64,000 bases of DNA from an uncultured Pelagibacteraceae bacterium. Its GTDB lineage: Bacteria > Pseudomonadota > Alphaproteobacteria > Pelagibacterales > Pelagibacteraceae. Below the pieces are notes generated by a model, which did no database searches, was not told the origin of the DNA, and saw nothing but the letters and a program-made list of their open reading frames with translations. The DNA is taken from positions 145,445-209,444 of the forward strand of contig CACMAX010000001.1 in assembly GCA_902611845.1 (NCBI GenBank), given 5' to 3'. Shown here piece after piece: positions 1 to 10,399 of the stretch. The translations under genes and the position numbers were made by a program. Numbering within the stretch: the stretch's first letter is position 1; every line of letters begins with the position of its first letter.

Positions 1-146
1 TTTTTGCATTTGTTAAGAAAAGTGGCATTGATATCACAAAGATATACTGTTGCACCTTTCTCTAAAAATATTTTTGCCGAACTCCAGCCTATTCCTGAAC
101 CTCCAGCAGATATAACTATTCTTTTGTTTTTTAAATCTATACTCAT
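1..146 (-). CDS. SDR-family oxidoreductase, N-terminal fragment (runs off window start)
   Basis: Reverse-complement translation from ATG at 146: MSIDLKNKRIVISAGGSGIGWSSAKIFLEKGATVYLCDIN; Rossmann GGSGIG motif. Confidence 0.8.
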   Translation of the reverse strand, partial: MSIDLKNKRIVISAGGSGIGWSSAKIFLEKGATVYLCDINATFLNKCK

Positions 147-150
147 AATT

Positions 151-1176
151 TTAAGATTTACTCAAAGAGTGTTGTAGCTCTTTATTAGTGATATATCCTT
201 TAACATTTCCTTGTTTATCAACCACCTCGCAATTGGCATTATTACAAACAACTTGTGGCAAAAACTCCTCAATAAACTGATCTTCATGTATTTTAATAAG
301 ATTATTTTTTTCTTCATTAGTTGTTTCATTTATTGATTTCATTATAATTTTAGCTTTAATCACTTTTGCTCTATTTACATCCTTGACAAAAGCTTCAACA
401 TAATCATCAGCTGGATTCATAATAATATCCACAGGGCTTCCAACTTGAACAAGCTTGCCAGCATTAAGAATTCCAATGTGATCACCAAGCTTTAATGACT
501 CATCTAAGTCATGAGTAATAAATACAATAGTTTTTTTTAGTTCCGATTGAAGAGCTAGTAACTGTTTTTGCATATCACTTCTAATTAAAGGGTCTAAAGC
601 TGAAAAAGCCTCATCCATTAACATTATATCTGTATCAGTTGCCAATGCTCTTGCTAGTCCAACTCGTTGTTGCATACCTCCAGATAACTGATTTGGAAAT
701 TGATTTTCAAAACCTGTTAATCCAACAGATTCAATTTTTTCCATAGACACATTGTTTCTCTTTTCAAGCTCTACACCTTGCATTTCAAGTCCATATCCAA
801 CATTTTGCAATACTGTTTTGTGAGGAAACAAACCAAACCTTTGAAAAACCATACTCATTTTATGTCGTCTAAAATCAATTAGCTCTTCCTTTTTAAGGCT
901 CATTACATTAGTTCCTTCAATTAGGATTTCACCATCAGTTGGATCTATTAATCTATTTAAATGTCTTATGAGAGTTGATTTACCTGAACCCGATAAACCC
1001 ATACAAACAAATGTTTCACCTTCATTAATTTTTAGAGTTACATTGTCTAGTCCAACTGTGTGACCTGTTTTTTCTAAAATTTCTTCCTTACTTGAACCAT
1101 CTTTGACCATCTGCAAAACACTGGATGGTTTTGGACCAAATATTTTAAATACATTATTTATTTCAATTTTAGACAT
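151..1176 (-). CDS. proV: Glycine betaine/proline-type ABC transporter ATP-binding protein
   Basis: Walker A GLSGSGKST, signature LSGGMQQR, Walker B IMLMDEAFSALDP; ProV-like C-terminal region. Confidence 0.92.
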   Translation of the reverse strand: MSKIEINNVFKIFGPKPSSVLQMVKDGSSKEEILEKTGHTVGLDNVTLKINEGETFVCMGLSGSGKSTLIRHLNRLIDPTDGEILIEGTNVMSLKKEELIDFRRHKMSMVFQRFGLFPHKTVLQNVGYGLEMQGVELEKRNNVSMEKIESVGLTGFENQFPNQLSGGMQQRVGLARALATDTDIMLMDEAFSALDPLIRSDMQKQLLALQSELKKTIVFITHDLDESLKLGDHIGILNAGKLVQVGSPVDIIMNPADDYVEAFVKDVNRAKVIKAKIIMKSINETTNEEKNNLIKIHEDQFIEEFLPQVVCNNANCEVVDKQGNVKGYITNKELQHSLSKS

Positions 1177-1293
1177 TCGAATAAAGTTAGTTGTTATATT
1201 AACAAATAACTTAACGCTAATAAATCTCTCAAAAAATATTAAGTCAACTATTAATTGAATTGAAATGTGAATTATTTTATATAATCATTATTT

Positions 1294-2418
1294 ATGCACT
1301 CAATTTCAAAAATCTCAAAAAATGGGACTTATCTCCAAGTAATTTGGGATGACGGGAGAGAAAGTAAATTTAATTATATGTGGCTGAGAGATAATTGTCC
1401 AACAGCACACGATAAAGATTCTAGGCATCGAATGTTTAATATTTTAGATGTGTCAGAAAATATAAACCCAAAAAAATATAATCTTAATAGCGATGGTAAA
1501 TTAGAAATAGAGTGGAGCGAGGGAAATCATGTAAGCCATTATGATATTAGTTGGCTTAGAGAAAATTGTTACACAATAAAAAATAACGAAGAATATAAAT
1601 CACCCTATAAATTATGGGATAGCAGTTTAGAAAAAAATATTGATAGTATATATATAGATCACAATGAAATTATTTCTTCTGAAGAGGGATTAATTAAATG
1701 GTTAGAGCTTCTTCACTTTAAAGGAATAGCTATAGTTTATAATGCTCCAGTAGAAAAAAATTCAGCGTTTCCTGTTTTAAATAGAATTAGTCACACAAGA
1801 GAGACATTTTTTAAAACACCTTTTGAAGTTATAAATATACCAAAACCGAATAATTCAGCTTATACAGCCCATGCACTTCAAAATCATATGGATTTACCAT
1901 GGTTTGAAAATCCTCCTGGATATCAATTTTTGCATTGTTTAGTTAATTCAGCAAAAGGAGGTGACTCATCAGCAGTAGATGCATTTGCAGTAGCAGAATA
2001 TTTAAAGAATAACGACAGAGATACTTTTGATACGTTAACAAAAATTCCTCTAAAGTTTAGAGATAAAGATTATACACAAGAAGCTCATAGAAGTTTTTAT
2101 GGCACTGCAATAAGCCTAACAAAAGATGGTGATTATAATGATGTTAGATTTAGTACTGCAACTATGGACGCCTTAGATTGTCATCCAGATCAAATGGATA
2201 AAGTTTATAAATCACATCATAAATTTGGAAAACTTTTACACGATGATAAATTTCAAATAAAATTTAGGCTAAGACCAGGAGATATATATACATTCAATAA
2301 TAGAAGAGTGCTTCATGGAAGAACAGAGTTTGATCCCAATTCTGGACACAGACACCTACAAGGTTATTACATGGATAGAGATGAAATTGTGGGTAGATTA
2401 AATTATCTTAAGAAATAA
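1294..2418 (+). CDS. Gamma-butyrobetaine/trimethyllysine dioxygenase-like 2-oxoglutarate/Fe(II) oxygenase (N-terminal DUF971-type domain plus TauD/TfdA domain)
   Basis: N-terminal WDDGRESKFNYMWLRDNCP motif; HMDLPW metal site and distal RRVLHGRTEF. Confidence 0.85.
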   Translation: MHSISKISKNGTYLQVIWDDGRESKFNYMWLRDNCPTAHDKDSRHRMFNILDVSENINPKKYNLNSDGKLEIEWSEGNHVSHYDISWLRENCYTIKNNEEYKSPYKLWDSSLEKNIDSIYIDHNEIISSEEGLIKWLELLHFKGIAIVYNAPVEKNSAFPVLNRISHTRETFFKTPFEVINIPKPNNSAYTAHALQNHMDLPWFENPPGYQFLHCLVNSAKGGDSSAVDAFAVAEYLKNNDRDTFDTLTKIPLKFRDKDYTQEAHRSFYGTAISLTKDGDYNDVRFSTATMDALDCHPDQMDKVYKSHHKFGKLLHDDKFQIKFRLRPGDIYTFNNRRVLHGRTEFDPNSGHRHLQGYYMDRDEIVGRLNYLKK

Positions 2419-2420
2419 AA

Positions 2421-2451
2421 AAAAGGGCTTTGATATTTTCAAAGCCCTTTT
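2421..2451. terminator. Bidirectional intrinsic terminator between convergent genes
   Basis: Perfect 13-bp inverted repeat aaaagggctttga-tattt-tcaaagccctttt flanked by A/T tracts. Confidence 0.9.
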
Positions 2452-2470
2452 AATTAATTAGTTAAAAGAT

Positions 2471-3490
2471 TTATTTTGGAATCCAACTTTTCCATTTGTC
2501 TGGATTGTTATCTTTCCATTCTTTTACAACTTCTTTAAGTTCTCTATTTTTCTGTTTTACTTCAACTAACATTACAGCTTGATCAGCATTATCGAATTTC
2601 ATTTTAGTAAAAAATTCAGCTGCTTTAGCGTGCTCAGGCTTAGCAAAAGTATCAGGATTACCATAATTGAAAGTGTAGTCCTTTGCCCAACCAGTTGCTG
2701 GCCATGCTGCAGTTCCACAATCTTTCCAGTTGTTTGCTTCAGTGAAGCTATCACAAACTTTGTGATCTGGAAGTTTTACACCAACCATGTCATAAGCACC
2801 AAAGAACCAGTGAGGTTCCCATAAATATAACAAGAAAGGTTCTTTTCTTTCATAAGCAGCGACAGCTTCTGCAATTGCTGCTGCTTCAGTTCCTAATTCA
2901 TCAGCTTGGAAATCAATACCTAAAAGATCAAGTCTTTTTTGGTCATGACAGTTCCACCCTGCAACAGGACAACCAATAAGTCTTCCTTTACCTCCAGATT
3001 CAATTGTAGCAAATTTATCTTTATGCTTATTTAAATCTTTCCATGTTTTAATTCCTAAACTTTCAGCTGCATATCTAGGAATGTAGTAATCAGATAAACC
3101 TATAATTCCAGATGTTCCTAAAAGTTTTACACTTCCATCACCTTCATAATTAAACATAGTTTGACCATCGTAAATTAGCGGACCTTTCATCATTACTGTG
3201 TCTGCTTCGGCATAACTTGGCCAACTTTCGCATGCAAAATCAATTTCTCCAGCTGCAATTGCTTCCCATAAACCTGTACCTGATGGGAATACAACTCTTT
3301 TGACTTTGTATCCTAACTCTTCTTCTAGCATACTCACAGCTACTTGACATGTAATCTCTCCACCAGTCCAGTCAGCGACTGCAGCCGTTAATCTTTTAGC
3401 GTTTGCAGTACCAAAGCTTCCTAGAACTAATATAAGTGACAATATCAATGCTGAAATACTTTTTGATATTTTCATATTATTTTCCCTCAT
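2471..3490 (-). CDS. proX: Glycine betaine-type ABC transporter substrate-binding protein
   Basis: Signal peptide, ProX/OpuAC-like sequence (AAVADWTGGEITCQVAVSMLEEELGYKV). Confidence 0.9.
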   Translation of the reverse strand: MRENNMKISKSISALILSLILVLGSFGTANAKRLTAAVADWTGGEITCQVAVSMLEEELGYKVKRVVFPSGTGLWEAIAAGEIDFACESWPSYAEADTVMMKGPLIYDGQTMFNYEGDGSVKLLGTSGIIGLSDYYIPRYAAESLGIKTWKDLNKHKDKFATIESGGKGRLIGCPVAGWNCHDQKRLDLLGIDFQADELGTEAAAIAEAVAAYERKEPFLLYLWEPHWFFGAYDMVGVKLPDHKVCDSFTEANNWKDCGTAAWPATGWAKDYTFNYGNPDTFAKPEHAKAAEFFTKMKFDNADQAVMLVEVKQKNRELKEVVKEWKDNNPDKWKSWIPK

Positions 3491-3572
3491 TTTAATTAGT
3501 TAAAAACTTATTTTAGATCAAAATTGATAGTTATGTAAACTTATAATATTGTAACGTTTTTGTTTAGAATGC

Positions 3573-5690
3573 TTATAAACCAAGTGCATCTCTTTGCTTT
3601 TTCGTCCAAGCAAGAGAAATTCTATCAATAATAATAGCTAATAAAACTATCCCAATTCCTGCCGCAAGGCCTCTTCCAGTATCTGATCTAGCTAAACCAT
3701 TGAAAACTTCTAACCCTAATCCTTTTCCTCCAATTAGAGGAGTAACAATTTGCATTGCAAATGCCATAACTACTGTTTGATTAAAGCCAACGACTAAACT
3801 TGGTACAGCAAGTGGAAATTTAATTTTATTTAATGTTTGTAATAATGTTCCTCCAAAAGATCTTGAAACTTCAGAATATGTTCCTGAAACTTGCGTTAAT
3901 CCTAGAGAAGTTAATCTTATAATTGGTGGTATTGAATAAATTACTGTTGCAAGAACTGCTGATACTGTTCCTCCACCAAAAAACATAAGCACAGGTATTA
4001 GGTAGCAGAAATAAGGTAGAGTCTGCATAGCATCCAAAACAACGTTCTGAACATTTCTAAATCTCTCATTGTAGGATGCAATTATTCCAAGTGGAACACC
4101 AATAGCAAAACACAAAATTACTGAAACTAAAACTGATGAAAGAGTGATCATAGCTTGGGGCCAGATACCGTTAGCGCCTATAAATAACAATAATATCAAT
4201 GTAACAAAAGCAAATCGCAATCCAACGGTAAAATATCCAATCACCACAAATATACCAGTAGTGTACCACCATGGTATATGAGTAAGAAAAGTATCAAGTG
4301 GTCTTAAAAGATTAAGATAAATAAATGCCCTTAAACCTTTGGTAAACGCAATAAAGCCAGGGTTTACAGTTAATGATTTAACTCCATCAGCAATTGGTTG
4401 TCTTATAGAAAGTTTCCAATCTTCAGGAAAGGTTCCTATTTTAAATAAATTTGAATCTATAAAAGAAATGAGAAAAAAAACAATAAATGAGGGTATAATG
4501 TAATACCTTTTGCTTAATAATTCACCTATATCTTTAGCAGTATCTTTATTAAATAAAGAAATTAAAAATTCAAAAACGTAAGCAATATATTTAGTAATAT
4601 TTATGCAAACAAAATTTACTAAACCACTCAAAAATTCTAAAGGTTTTTCTATAATTCTAGCAATACTATATTTTTCCAAAGCTTGCGGTAGTAAGTAAAA
4701 TTTTTGAACATCTGAAGGTAAAGTTGTTTTTGGTTTACTTAATGCTAAACCAAACCTATCAAACATAATAGCCATAAATAATATACAAAGCCCACCTTCC
4801 ATTGCCCAACCAACATCTAAGTTTCTAATCGCTAGCCAAACTTGTCCCCCAATACCTTCTGCTCCTATAAAACAAGCAAGTACAACTAATGCTAATGCCA
4901 TCATGATCACTTGGTTTATTCCCATCATTATACTTGGTAGAGAAAGCGGTATCTTAATTTTAAATAATAATTGTAACTTGCTTGACCCAAAAGATGTTGC
5001 TGATTCAATGGTTTGTTCAGGAACCTGTCTTATACCCGTATTAGTTAATCTAATTATTGGGGGCATTGCATAAATCATTGTTGCCAATATTGCTGGCGCC
5101 CCACCTATTCCAAAGAAGAATAAAGCTGGAAAAAGATATACAAAAGCAGGCATAACCTGCATTGTATCCAAAATAGGCTTCATAAAATTATCAAACCTAT
5201 CACTCTGAGAACACAATACACCCAATGTAACACCAAATACAACACAGAGTAATACGGACAAACCCATTAAAGCCAAGGTCTGCATGGACTCATCCCACAT
5301 TCCTGTTCCTCCCCAGAAGTAAATAACAAATAAAGAATATAGTCCAAGCCTTAAGCCACCTGCTATTAAACAAGGTAAAAAAATTATCGCTGCAATTAAC
5401 AACCAAGGTGAGTCAATCAGAAAGTCTTCTAGAAAATAATATCCATTTTTTATATATCCAGCTATTATTTTGGTAAACCATCTGTAATTTTTTTTTAAAT
5501 AATCTTCGCCATCATTAACCCAGGCAGTAAATGTAAATTCATCAGTGACTACCTTGGGCATTTTAGATGGACCTTCACTTTGAAAAGATAGCCATAAAGC
5601 TATAAGAAAAGTTATTAAGATTGCCGAATATGTTATTATATTTTTAGAGTTATTTGATTTTTCTTCAATACTTGTAGCTTCAGATGACAT
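3573..5690 (-). CDS. proW: Glycine betaine-type ABC transporter permease, two permease domains fused in one 705-aa polypeptide
   Basis: Two ProW-like halves, each with an EAA-type loop (ESATSFGSSKLQLLFKIKIPLSLPSIMMGINQ and SEVSRSFGGTLLQTLNKIKFPLAVPSLVVGFNQ). Confidence 0.9.
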   Translation of the reverse strand: MSSEATSIEEKSNNSKNIITYSAILITFLIALWLSFQSEGPSKMPKVVTDEFTFTAWVNDGEDYLKKNYRWFTKIIAGYIKNGYYFLEDFLIDSPWLLIAAIIFLPCLIAGGLRLGLYSLFVIYFWGGTGMWDESMQTLALMGLSVLLCVVFGVTLGVLCSQSDRFDNFMKPILDTMQVMPAFVYLFPALFFFGIGGAPAILATMIYAMPPIIRLTNTGIRQVPEQTIESATSFGSSKLQLLFKIKIPLSLPSIMMGINQVIMMALALVVLACFIGAEGIGGQVWLAIRNLDVGWAMEGGLCILFMAIMFDRFGLALSKPKTTLPSDVQKFYLLPQALEKYSIARIIEKPLEFLSGLVNFVCINITKYIAYVFEFLISLFNKDTAKDIGELLSKRYYIIPSFIVFFLISFIDSNLFKIGTFPEDWKLSIRQPIADGVKSLTVNPGFIAFTKGLRAFIYLNLLRPLDTFLTHIPWWYTTGIFVVIGYFTVGLRFAFVTLILLLFIGANGIWPQAMITLSSVLVSVILCFAIGVPLGIIASYNERFRNVQNVVLDAMQTLPYFCYLIPVLMFFGGGTVSAVLATVIYSIPPIIRLTSLGLTQVSGTYSEVSRSFGGTLLQTLNKIKFPLAVPSLVVGFNQTVVMAFAMQIVTPLIGGKGLGLEVFNGLARSDTGRGLAAGIGIVLLAIIIDRISLAWTKKQRDALGL

Positions 5691-5772
5691 ATTGATATGA
5701 AACTTAAAATAAATAATTTTACATTTAAAGAAAAATATTGTCTATTTTTATGATATTAAAATAACTAAAAAT

Positions 5773-6819
5773 ATGGGTAACCAGTCAAAAATAACTTGCT
5801 CAAATGTATGGAAATTGTTTGGGTCGGATGAAAAAAGAATTATTAAAGATTTAGATAAAAATTTATCAATTAAAGAGGTTCAAGAAAAAACAGGACACGT
5901 CGTTGCTGTAAAAGATGTAAGCTTTTCAATAGAGAAAGGTGAGACATTTGTTGTAATGGGTTTATCAGGAAGTGGAAAATCAACCTTAGTTAGATGTATT
6001 TCAAGACTAATCGAACCAACTGCCGGAACTGTAAAGATGGATGATGTTGACGTAACAAAAATGAGTGGCAGAGAACTATTAGATTTAAGAAGAAATAAAA
6101 TGAGCATGGTTTTTCAACATTTTGGTTTGTTTCCTCATAGAACAGTCCTAGAAAATATTGGTTATGGATTAGAAGTAAGGGGAGCAAAAAAAGATATAAG
6201 AATAGAAAAGTCAATGGAAGTTTTAAAAATGGTTGGCTTAGATGGTTGGCATAATAATTATCCAAGAGAATTATCTGGAGGTATGCAGCAAAGGGTAGGA
6301 CTTGCAAGAGCGCTAGCTGTGGATCCTGAAATATTAATTTTTGATGAACCTTTTTCAGCTTTGGATCCTTTGATCAGAAGAGAAATGCAAGATGAGCTTT
6401 TAAAGATACAAGAAAAGCTTCAAAAAACTATGGTATTTATAACACACGACTTTTTAGAGGCAATTAAAATGGGAGACCACATTGCAATCATGAAAGATGG
6501 AGAAGTTTCTCAAGTTGGTACACCTGAAGAAATTGTATCTAATCCAAAAGATCAATATGTTAAAGATTTTTGCGAAGATGTTCCTAAATATAAAGTATTG
6601 AGTGCTGGCAAAGTAATGAGAACAGAATGCTGCAATGAAACAAAAAATTTATTTGAGAATGGAAAAGATAATATTTTAGATAATTCTAAAATTGAAAATT
6701 TAATAGATAGGCTTATTGATAATGATAAAACTTATCCAGTAGTTTGTAACGAAAGTGGAAAGCTATTAGGTGAAATAGATAGAGTAATAGTCATGAAATC
6801 TATGAGATCAAATCAATAA
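5773..6819 (+). CDS. proV: Glycine betaine-type ABC transporter ATP-binding protein (second ProV paralog)
   Basis: GLSGSGKST, LSGGMQQRVGLARALAVDPEILIFDEPFSALDP; similar to the 151..1176 protein. Confidence 0.92.
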   Translation: MGNQSKITCSNVWKLFGSDEKRIIKDLDKNLSIKEVQEKTGHVVAVKDVSFSIEKGETFVVMGLSGSGKSTLVRCISRLIEPTAGTVKMDDVDVTKMSGRELLDLRRNKMSMVFQHFGLFPHRTVLENIGYGLEVRGAKKDIRIEKSMEVLKMVGLDGWHNNYPRELSGGMQQRVGLARALAVDPEILIFDEPFSALDPLIRREMQDELLKIQEKLQKTMVFITHDFLEAIKMGDHIAIMKDGEVSQVGTPEEIVSNPKDQYVKDFCEDVPKYKVLSAGKVMRTECCNETKNLFENGKDNILDNSKIENLIDRLIDNDKTYPVVCNESGKLLGEIDRVIVMKSMRSNQ

Positions 6820-7745
6820 ATTTGCTTATTACCTTCTATCGATTTATTCTTAATATTATCTCTCCATATAATAATCATACCAGCAAAAATAATTACTATT
6901 ACTCCAGGAAATAATTGGCTCCATGGAGCTTCATTAAAGAAAATCCAACCAAGAATAAAAGATGACGGTATACCAAGATACTCAAATGAAGCTATTTTAC
7001 TTGCTGAAATTAAACGATAAGAATAAATAAACAATATTGCTGCTGTACCACCCAAAACCCCAGTCATTGTCATCAAAATAAAATCTTTAAAATTTTTAAT
7101 TTCAACATGTCCTGTAGTTACAAAAAATAATATTAAACCACCAATGACATTAAATATTAATGTATATAACTGAATTTTAGCAGTTGAATGATTGCCTTGA
7201 ATGAATTTTAAAATTATGACAGTGAAAGCCCATGCTATAGCGGTTAGAATTGGAAAAATTGAGTACAAACTAAAAATTTCACTTGTTGGTTTCATTATCA
7301 TAACTACACCAACAAAACCAATTATAACTGCTGACCATCTATAAATACCAATTTTTTCACTCAATAAAATTATTGATAGTATTACTATGAAGAAAGGCGA
7401 TGAGAAGGTTAACGTCATAGCTGTTGCAAATTCCAGATTTACTACTGAGATGAAAATGAACACATTCATAGAAAGAAAACATATTCCTCTCAAGCAACTC
7501 AATATCAAAAACTTATTTCCTATGTTTTTAAATATTGTTGAAAATTCATTTGTGAATAAGATCAATAATAGTAAAGGTATAATTGCTGCTACATTTCTAA
7601 ATAAAGTTAATTGAATTATTGAGTATTCATCACCTAAAAATTTAATAATAACCATATAAAGATCTATACATAAAATTGCTAAGAGCATTGTAGCAATAGC
7701 TAAATATGTTTTTTTTAGATCTGTTTTTTCGGATGAAATTTTCAT
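6813..7745 (-). CDS. EamA/DMT-family transporter
   Basis: About 10 hydrophobic helices, two-repeat DMT organisation. Confidence 0.85.
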   Translation of the reverse strand: MKISSEKTDLKKTYLAIATMLLAILCIDLYMVIIKFLGDEYSIIQLTLFRNVAAIIPLLLLILFTNEFSTIFKNIGNKFLILSCLRGICFLSMNVFIFISVVNLEFATAMTLTFSSPFFIVILSIILLSEKIGIYRWSAVIIGFVGVVMIMKPTSEIFSLYSIFPILTAIAWAFTVIILKFIQGNHSTAKIQLYTLIFNVIGGLILFFVTTGHVEIKNFKDFILMTMTGVLGGTAAILFIYSYRLISASKIASFEYLGIPSSFILGWIFFNEAPWSQLFPGVIVIIFAGMIIIWRDNIKNKSIEGNKQIY

Positions 7746-7783
7746 TTAATAATATTGAAATTAGTATAAGTTTTTAAAATATT

Positions 7784-8974
7784 ATGCAAAATTTTAAGCT
7801 TAATGAGGAATTTTTATTAAATAATCAGGATTGGACATTCCCAACATTTACAGCTTATGGACCTGGAAGATTTAAAGAAATTGGAAAGTTTTGCAAAAAT
7901 TTTAAAATAAATAATGCATTAATTGTTACTGATAGTGGTAGTGTAAATTTACCATTTATAAGTGATTTACAAAATTTACTTAATGACTCAAAAATCAAAT
8001 CAGATATTTATTCAAATATATCACCAAACCCTAGAGATGATGAAATAGATTCTGGATGTAAAAAATTTCGTGAAGGCAATCATGATGCAATAATTGCAAT
8101 TGGCGGTGGAAGTGCAATGGACGGAGGAAAAGCAATTTCTCTTACAGTTGACAGCGGTGTACCGTTATGGGATTTTGAATTTGAAAAAGAGCCGCCAAAA
8201 TTAACTATGGAAAATCCTTTTCCAAAAATAATTACTATTCCAACTACAGCAGGAACAGGCGCTGAAACAGAAGTTACTGCCATGGTCACTCATCTTGAAA
8301 AAGGAATGAAGTTTTGTTTATGGCATCCAGATGCCCGACCATGTTTAGCTTTAGTAGATCCAGAGTTAACTTTAAAATTACCAGCAAATCTTACTGCCTG
8401 GACCGGTATAGATGCAATGATACATGCAATTGAAGGTTATAGTGTTCCTATGTTTCATCCACTTTGTGATGGTTCTGCATTAGAAAGTTTGAATTTAATT
8501 TCAAAATCACTTTATGCAGCTGTCGAAGAACCTGATAATCTCTTAGCTAGAGGAGGTATGATCATAGGATCTTATTTGGGCGGAATAGCTTTCTTAAAAG
8601 GCTTAGGTTTAGTTCATGCAATTTCACATATGGTTGGTGCTGAATATAATACTCATCATGGATTGACTAACGCAATTATACTTCCTGCAGTCATGAAATA
8701 TAATTTACCTGGATTAGAAGAAAAAGTAAAAAGAATGTCAGAGGCTATGCAATTTGAAAACCATTCAATTGAAAGTTTTCAAGACAACTTAAATATAATT
8801 CTAGATAGATTAAAAATCCCTAAAGGATTAAATGAATTGGGAGTCCCAGAAGATTGCCAAGAGAGAATAGCAAAGAAATCAATGTTAGACCAAGCTTATG
8901 GACAAAATCCCAAGAAGGCATCATTAGATGAGGTCAAGACTTTAGTTTTAGAGAGTATTAGACAAGCAAGATAG
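7784..8974 (+). CDS. Iron-containing alcohol dehydrogenase
   Basis: IAIGGGSAMDGGKAISL, PTTAGTGAETE, metal-binding HAISHMVGAEYNTHHG. Confidence 0.9.
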   Translation: MQNFKLNEEFLLNNQDWTFPTFTAYGPGRFKEIGKFCKNFKINNALIVTDSGSVNLPFISDLQNLLNDSKIKSDIYSNISPNPRDDEIDSGCKKFREGNHDAIIAIGGGSAMDGGKAISLTVDSGVPLWDFEFEKEPPKLTMENPFPKIITIPTTAGTGAETEVTAMVTHLEKGMKFCLWHPDARPCLALVDPELTLKLPANLTAWTGIDAMIHAIEGYSVPMFHPLCDGSALESLNLISKSLYAAVEEPDNLLARGGMIIGSYLGGIAFLKGLGLVHAISHMVGAEYNTHHGLTNAIILPAVMKYNLPGLEEKVKRMSEAMQFENHSIESFQDNLNIILDRLKIPKGLNELGVPEDCQERIAKKSMLDQAYGQNPKKASLDEVKTLVLESIRQAR

Positions 8975-8984
8975 GTTTAATTAA

Positions 8985-10394
8985 GTGCTTGAAAATTTTT
9001 CTGTCCATCAAATAATTTCAAAAATAAAAAAAAGAGAAATTAAAGTAGCAGAGGTAGTAAATTTCTATTTAGAAAGAATAAAAAAATTCAACCCAAAATT
9101 AAATGCTATTATTTCACATATAGATGAAACGAAAATTACTGAAGAAGCAAAATTAAAAGATGAAGATTTTAATATTAATAATGACAAAGATGATATTTAC
9201 GGTCTTCCAATTGCTGTTAAAGAATTATTTGATATTAAAAATGAGGTAACATGCTATGGATATAAAGAGTTATTAAAAAATATCCCAAAACAGGACTCTT
9301 TATTAGTAAATAATTATAGAAAAAACACAATTTTAATTGGTAAAACAAATCTCTCTGAATTTGCTGTTGGTTGTCATACTACTAACAGAGTTTATGGAGC
9401 CACCTCCAATGTTTATGATTATAGTAAGTCAGCAGGAGGGTCATCAGGTGGTGCAGCAGCAGCTGTTGCAGCTAATTTTATTCCTTTTGCAGATGGTACA
9501 GATATGATGGGATCTTGTAGAAATCCCGCAGCATTTGCAAATATTTATGGATTGAGACCAACACCTGGTGCGATTGCAGAAGATAGATTTGAAATTAAAA
9601 ATTTAAAAGATTTTCCTTTAATGTCTACAACTGGATGTTTTGCTAGGACTCCTAATGACATGGAATTTTTATTTAATTATATAAAAGGGAAGAATGTAAA
9701 GGATAAATTATCTTTCGATCTTAAAGATATAAACAATAAAAAACTTTCAGATTTAAAAATTGGATGGTGCATTGATCTAAACGAACAATATAAGTATGAA
9801 GATGGAATTATAGACTTATGTGAAAATATTTTAAAAAAATTACAATCAAATAGTTTAAATGTTGAAAATTTAAAAACTGAAATTAACTCAGGAGAATTAT
9901 GGTATTCTTGGATAACATTAAGAGCCAAAACATTATATGAAAACTTTTTGTTATATAATTTAAAAAATTTAAATGAATTACCTTCCCAAGCATATTGGGA
10001 ATATGAAAAAGGGAGAAGCATCGAAACAAACGATGTTTTAAAAGCAATAGAAATAAGAAATAAATATATGGATAAAATTCAAAACCTATTTAAACATTAT
10101 GATTTTTTAGCATTACCTTCGGCTCAATTATTTCCGTTTGAAAAGAACCTAAATAACCCAGAATTTATCAATAATAATAAAATTGACACTTATCATAGAT
10201 ATATGGAAGTCTATACATTATCAAGTTTGCTTGGTTTGCCAACTATATCTATTCCAGTAGGTTTTAATAATAAAGGGCTACCGATGGGAATGCAGATTAT
10301 AGCAAATAGTAAAGAAGATAATAAAGTAATTAACTTTGCTAAATCTTATGAAGAAATTTTTAACTTTTCAAAATTTAAACCAGAATTAATGTAA
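8985..10394 (+). CDS. Amidase (amidase signature family)
   Basis: AGGSSGGAAAAVAANFIPFADGTDMMGSCRNPA amidase signature; near-abutting to upstream gene. Confidence 0.88.
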   Translation: MLENFSVHQIISKIKKREIKVAEVVNFYLERIKKFNPKLNAIISHIDETKITEEAKLKDEDFNINNDKDDIYGLPIAVKELFDIKNEVTCYGYKELLKNIPKQDSLLVNNYRKNTILIGKTNLSEFAVGCHTTNRVYGATSNVYDYSKSAGGSSGGAAAAVAANFIPFADGTDMMGSCRNPAAFANIYGLRPTPGAIAEDRFEIKNLKDFPLMSTTGCFARTPNDMEFLFNYIKGKNVKDKLSFDLKDINNKKLSDLKIGWCIDLNEQYKYEDGIIDLCENILKKLQSNSLNVENLKTEINSGELWYSWITLRAKTLYENFLLYNLKNLNELPSQAYWEYEKGRSIETNDVLKAIEIRNKYMDKIQNLFKHYDFLALPSAQLFPFEKNLNNPEFINNNKIDTYHRYMEVYTLSSLLGLPTISIPVGFNNKGLPMGMQIIANSKEDNKVINFAKSYEEIFNFSKFKPELM

Positions 10395-10399
10395 TTATA

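Noticed and set aside
9677-10021. 114-aa ORF antisense to the amidase
   Set aside because: Lies within a well-supported CDS; F/S/K-rich shadow ORF with no domain.
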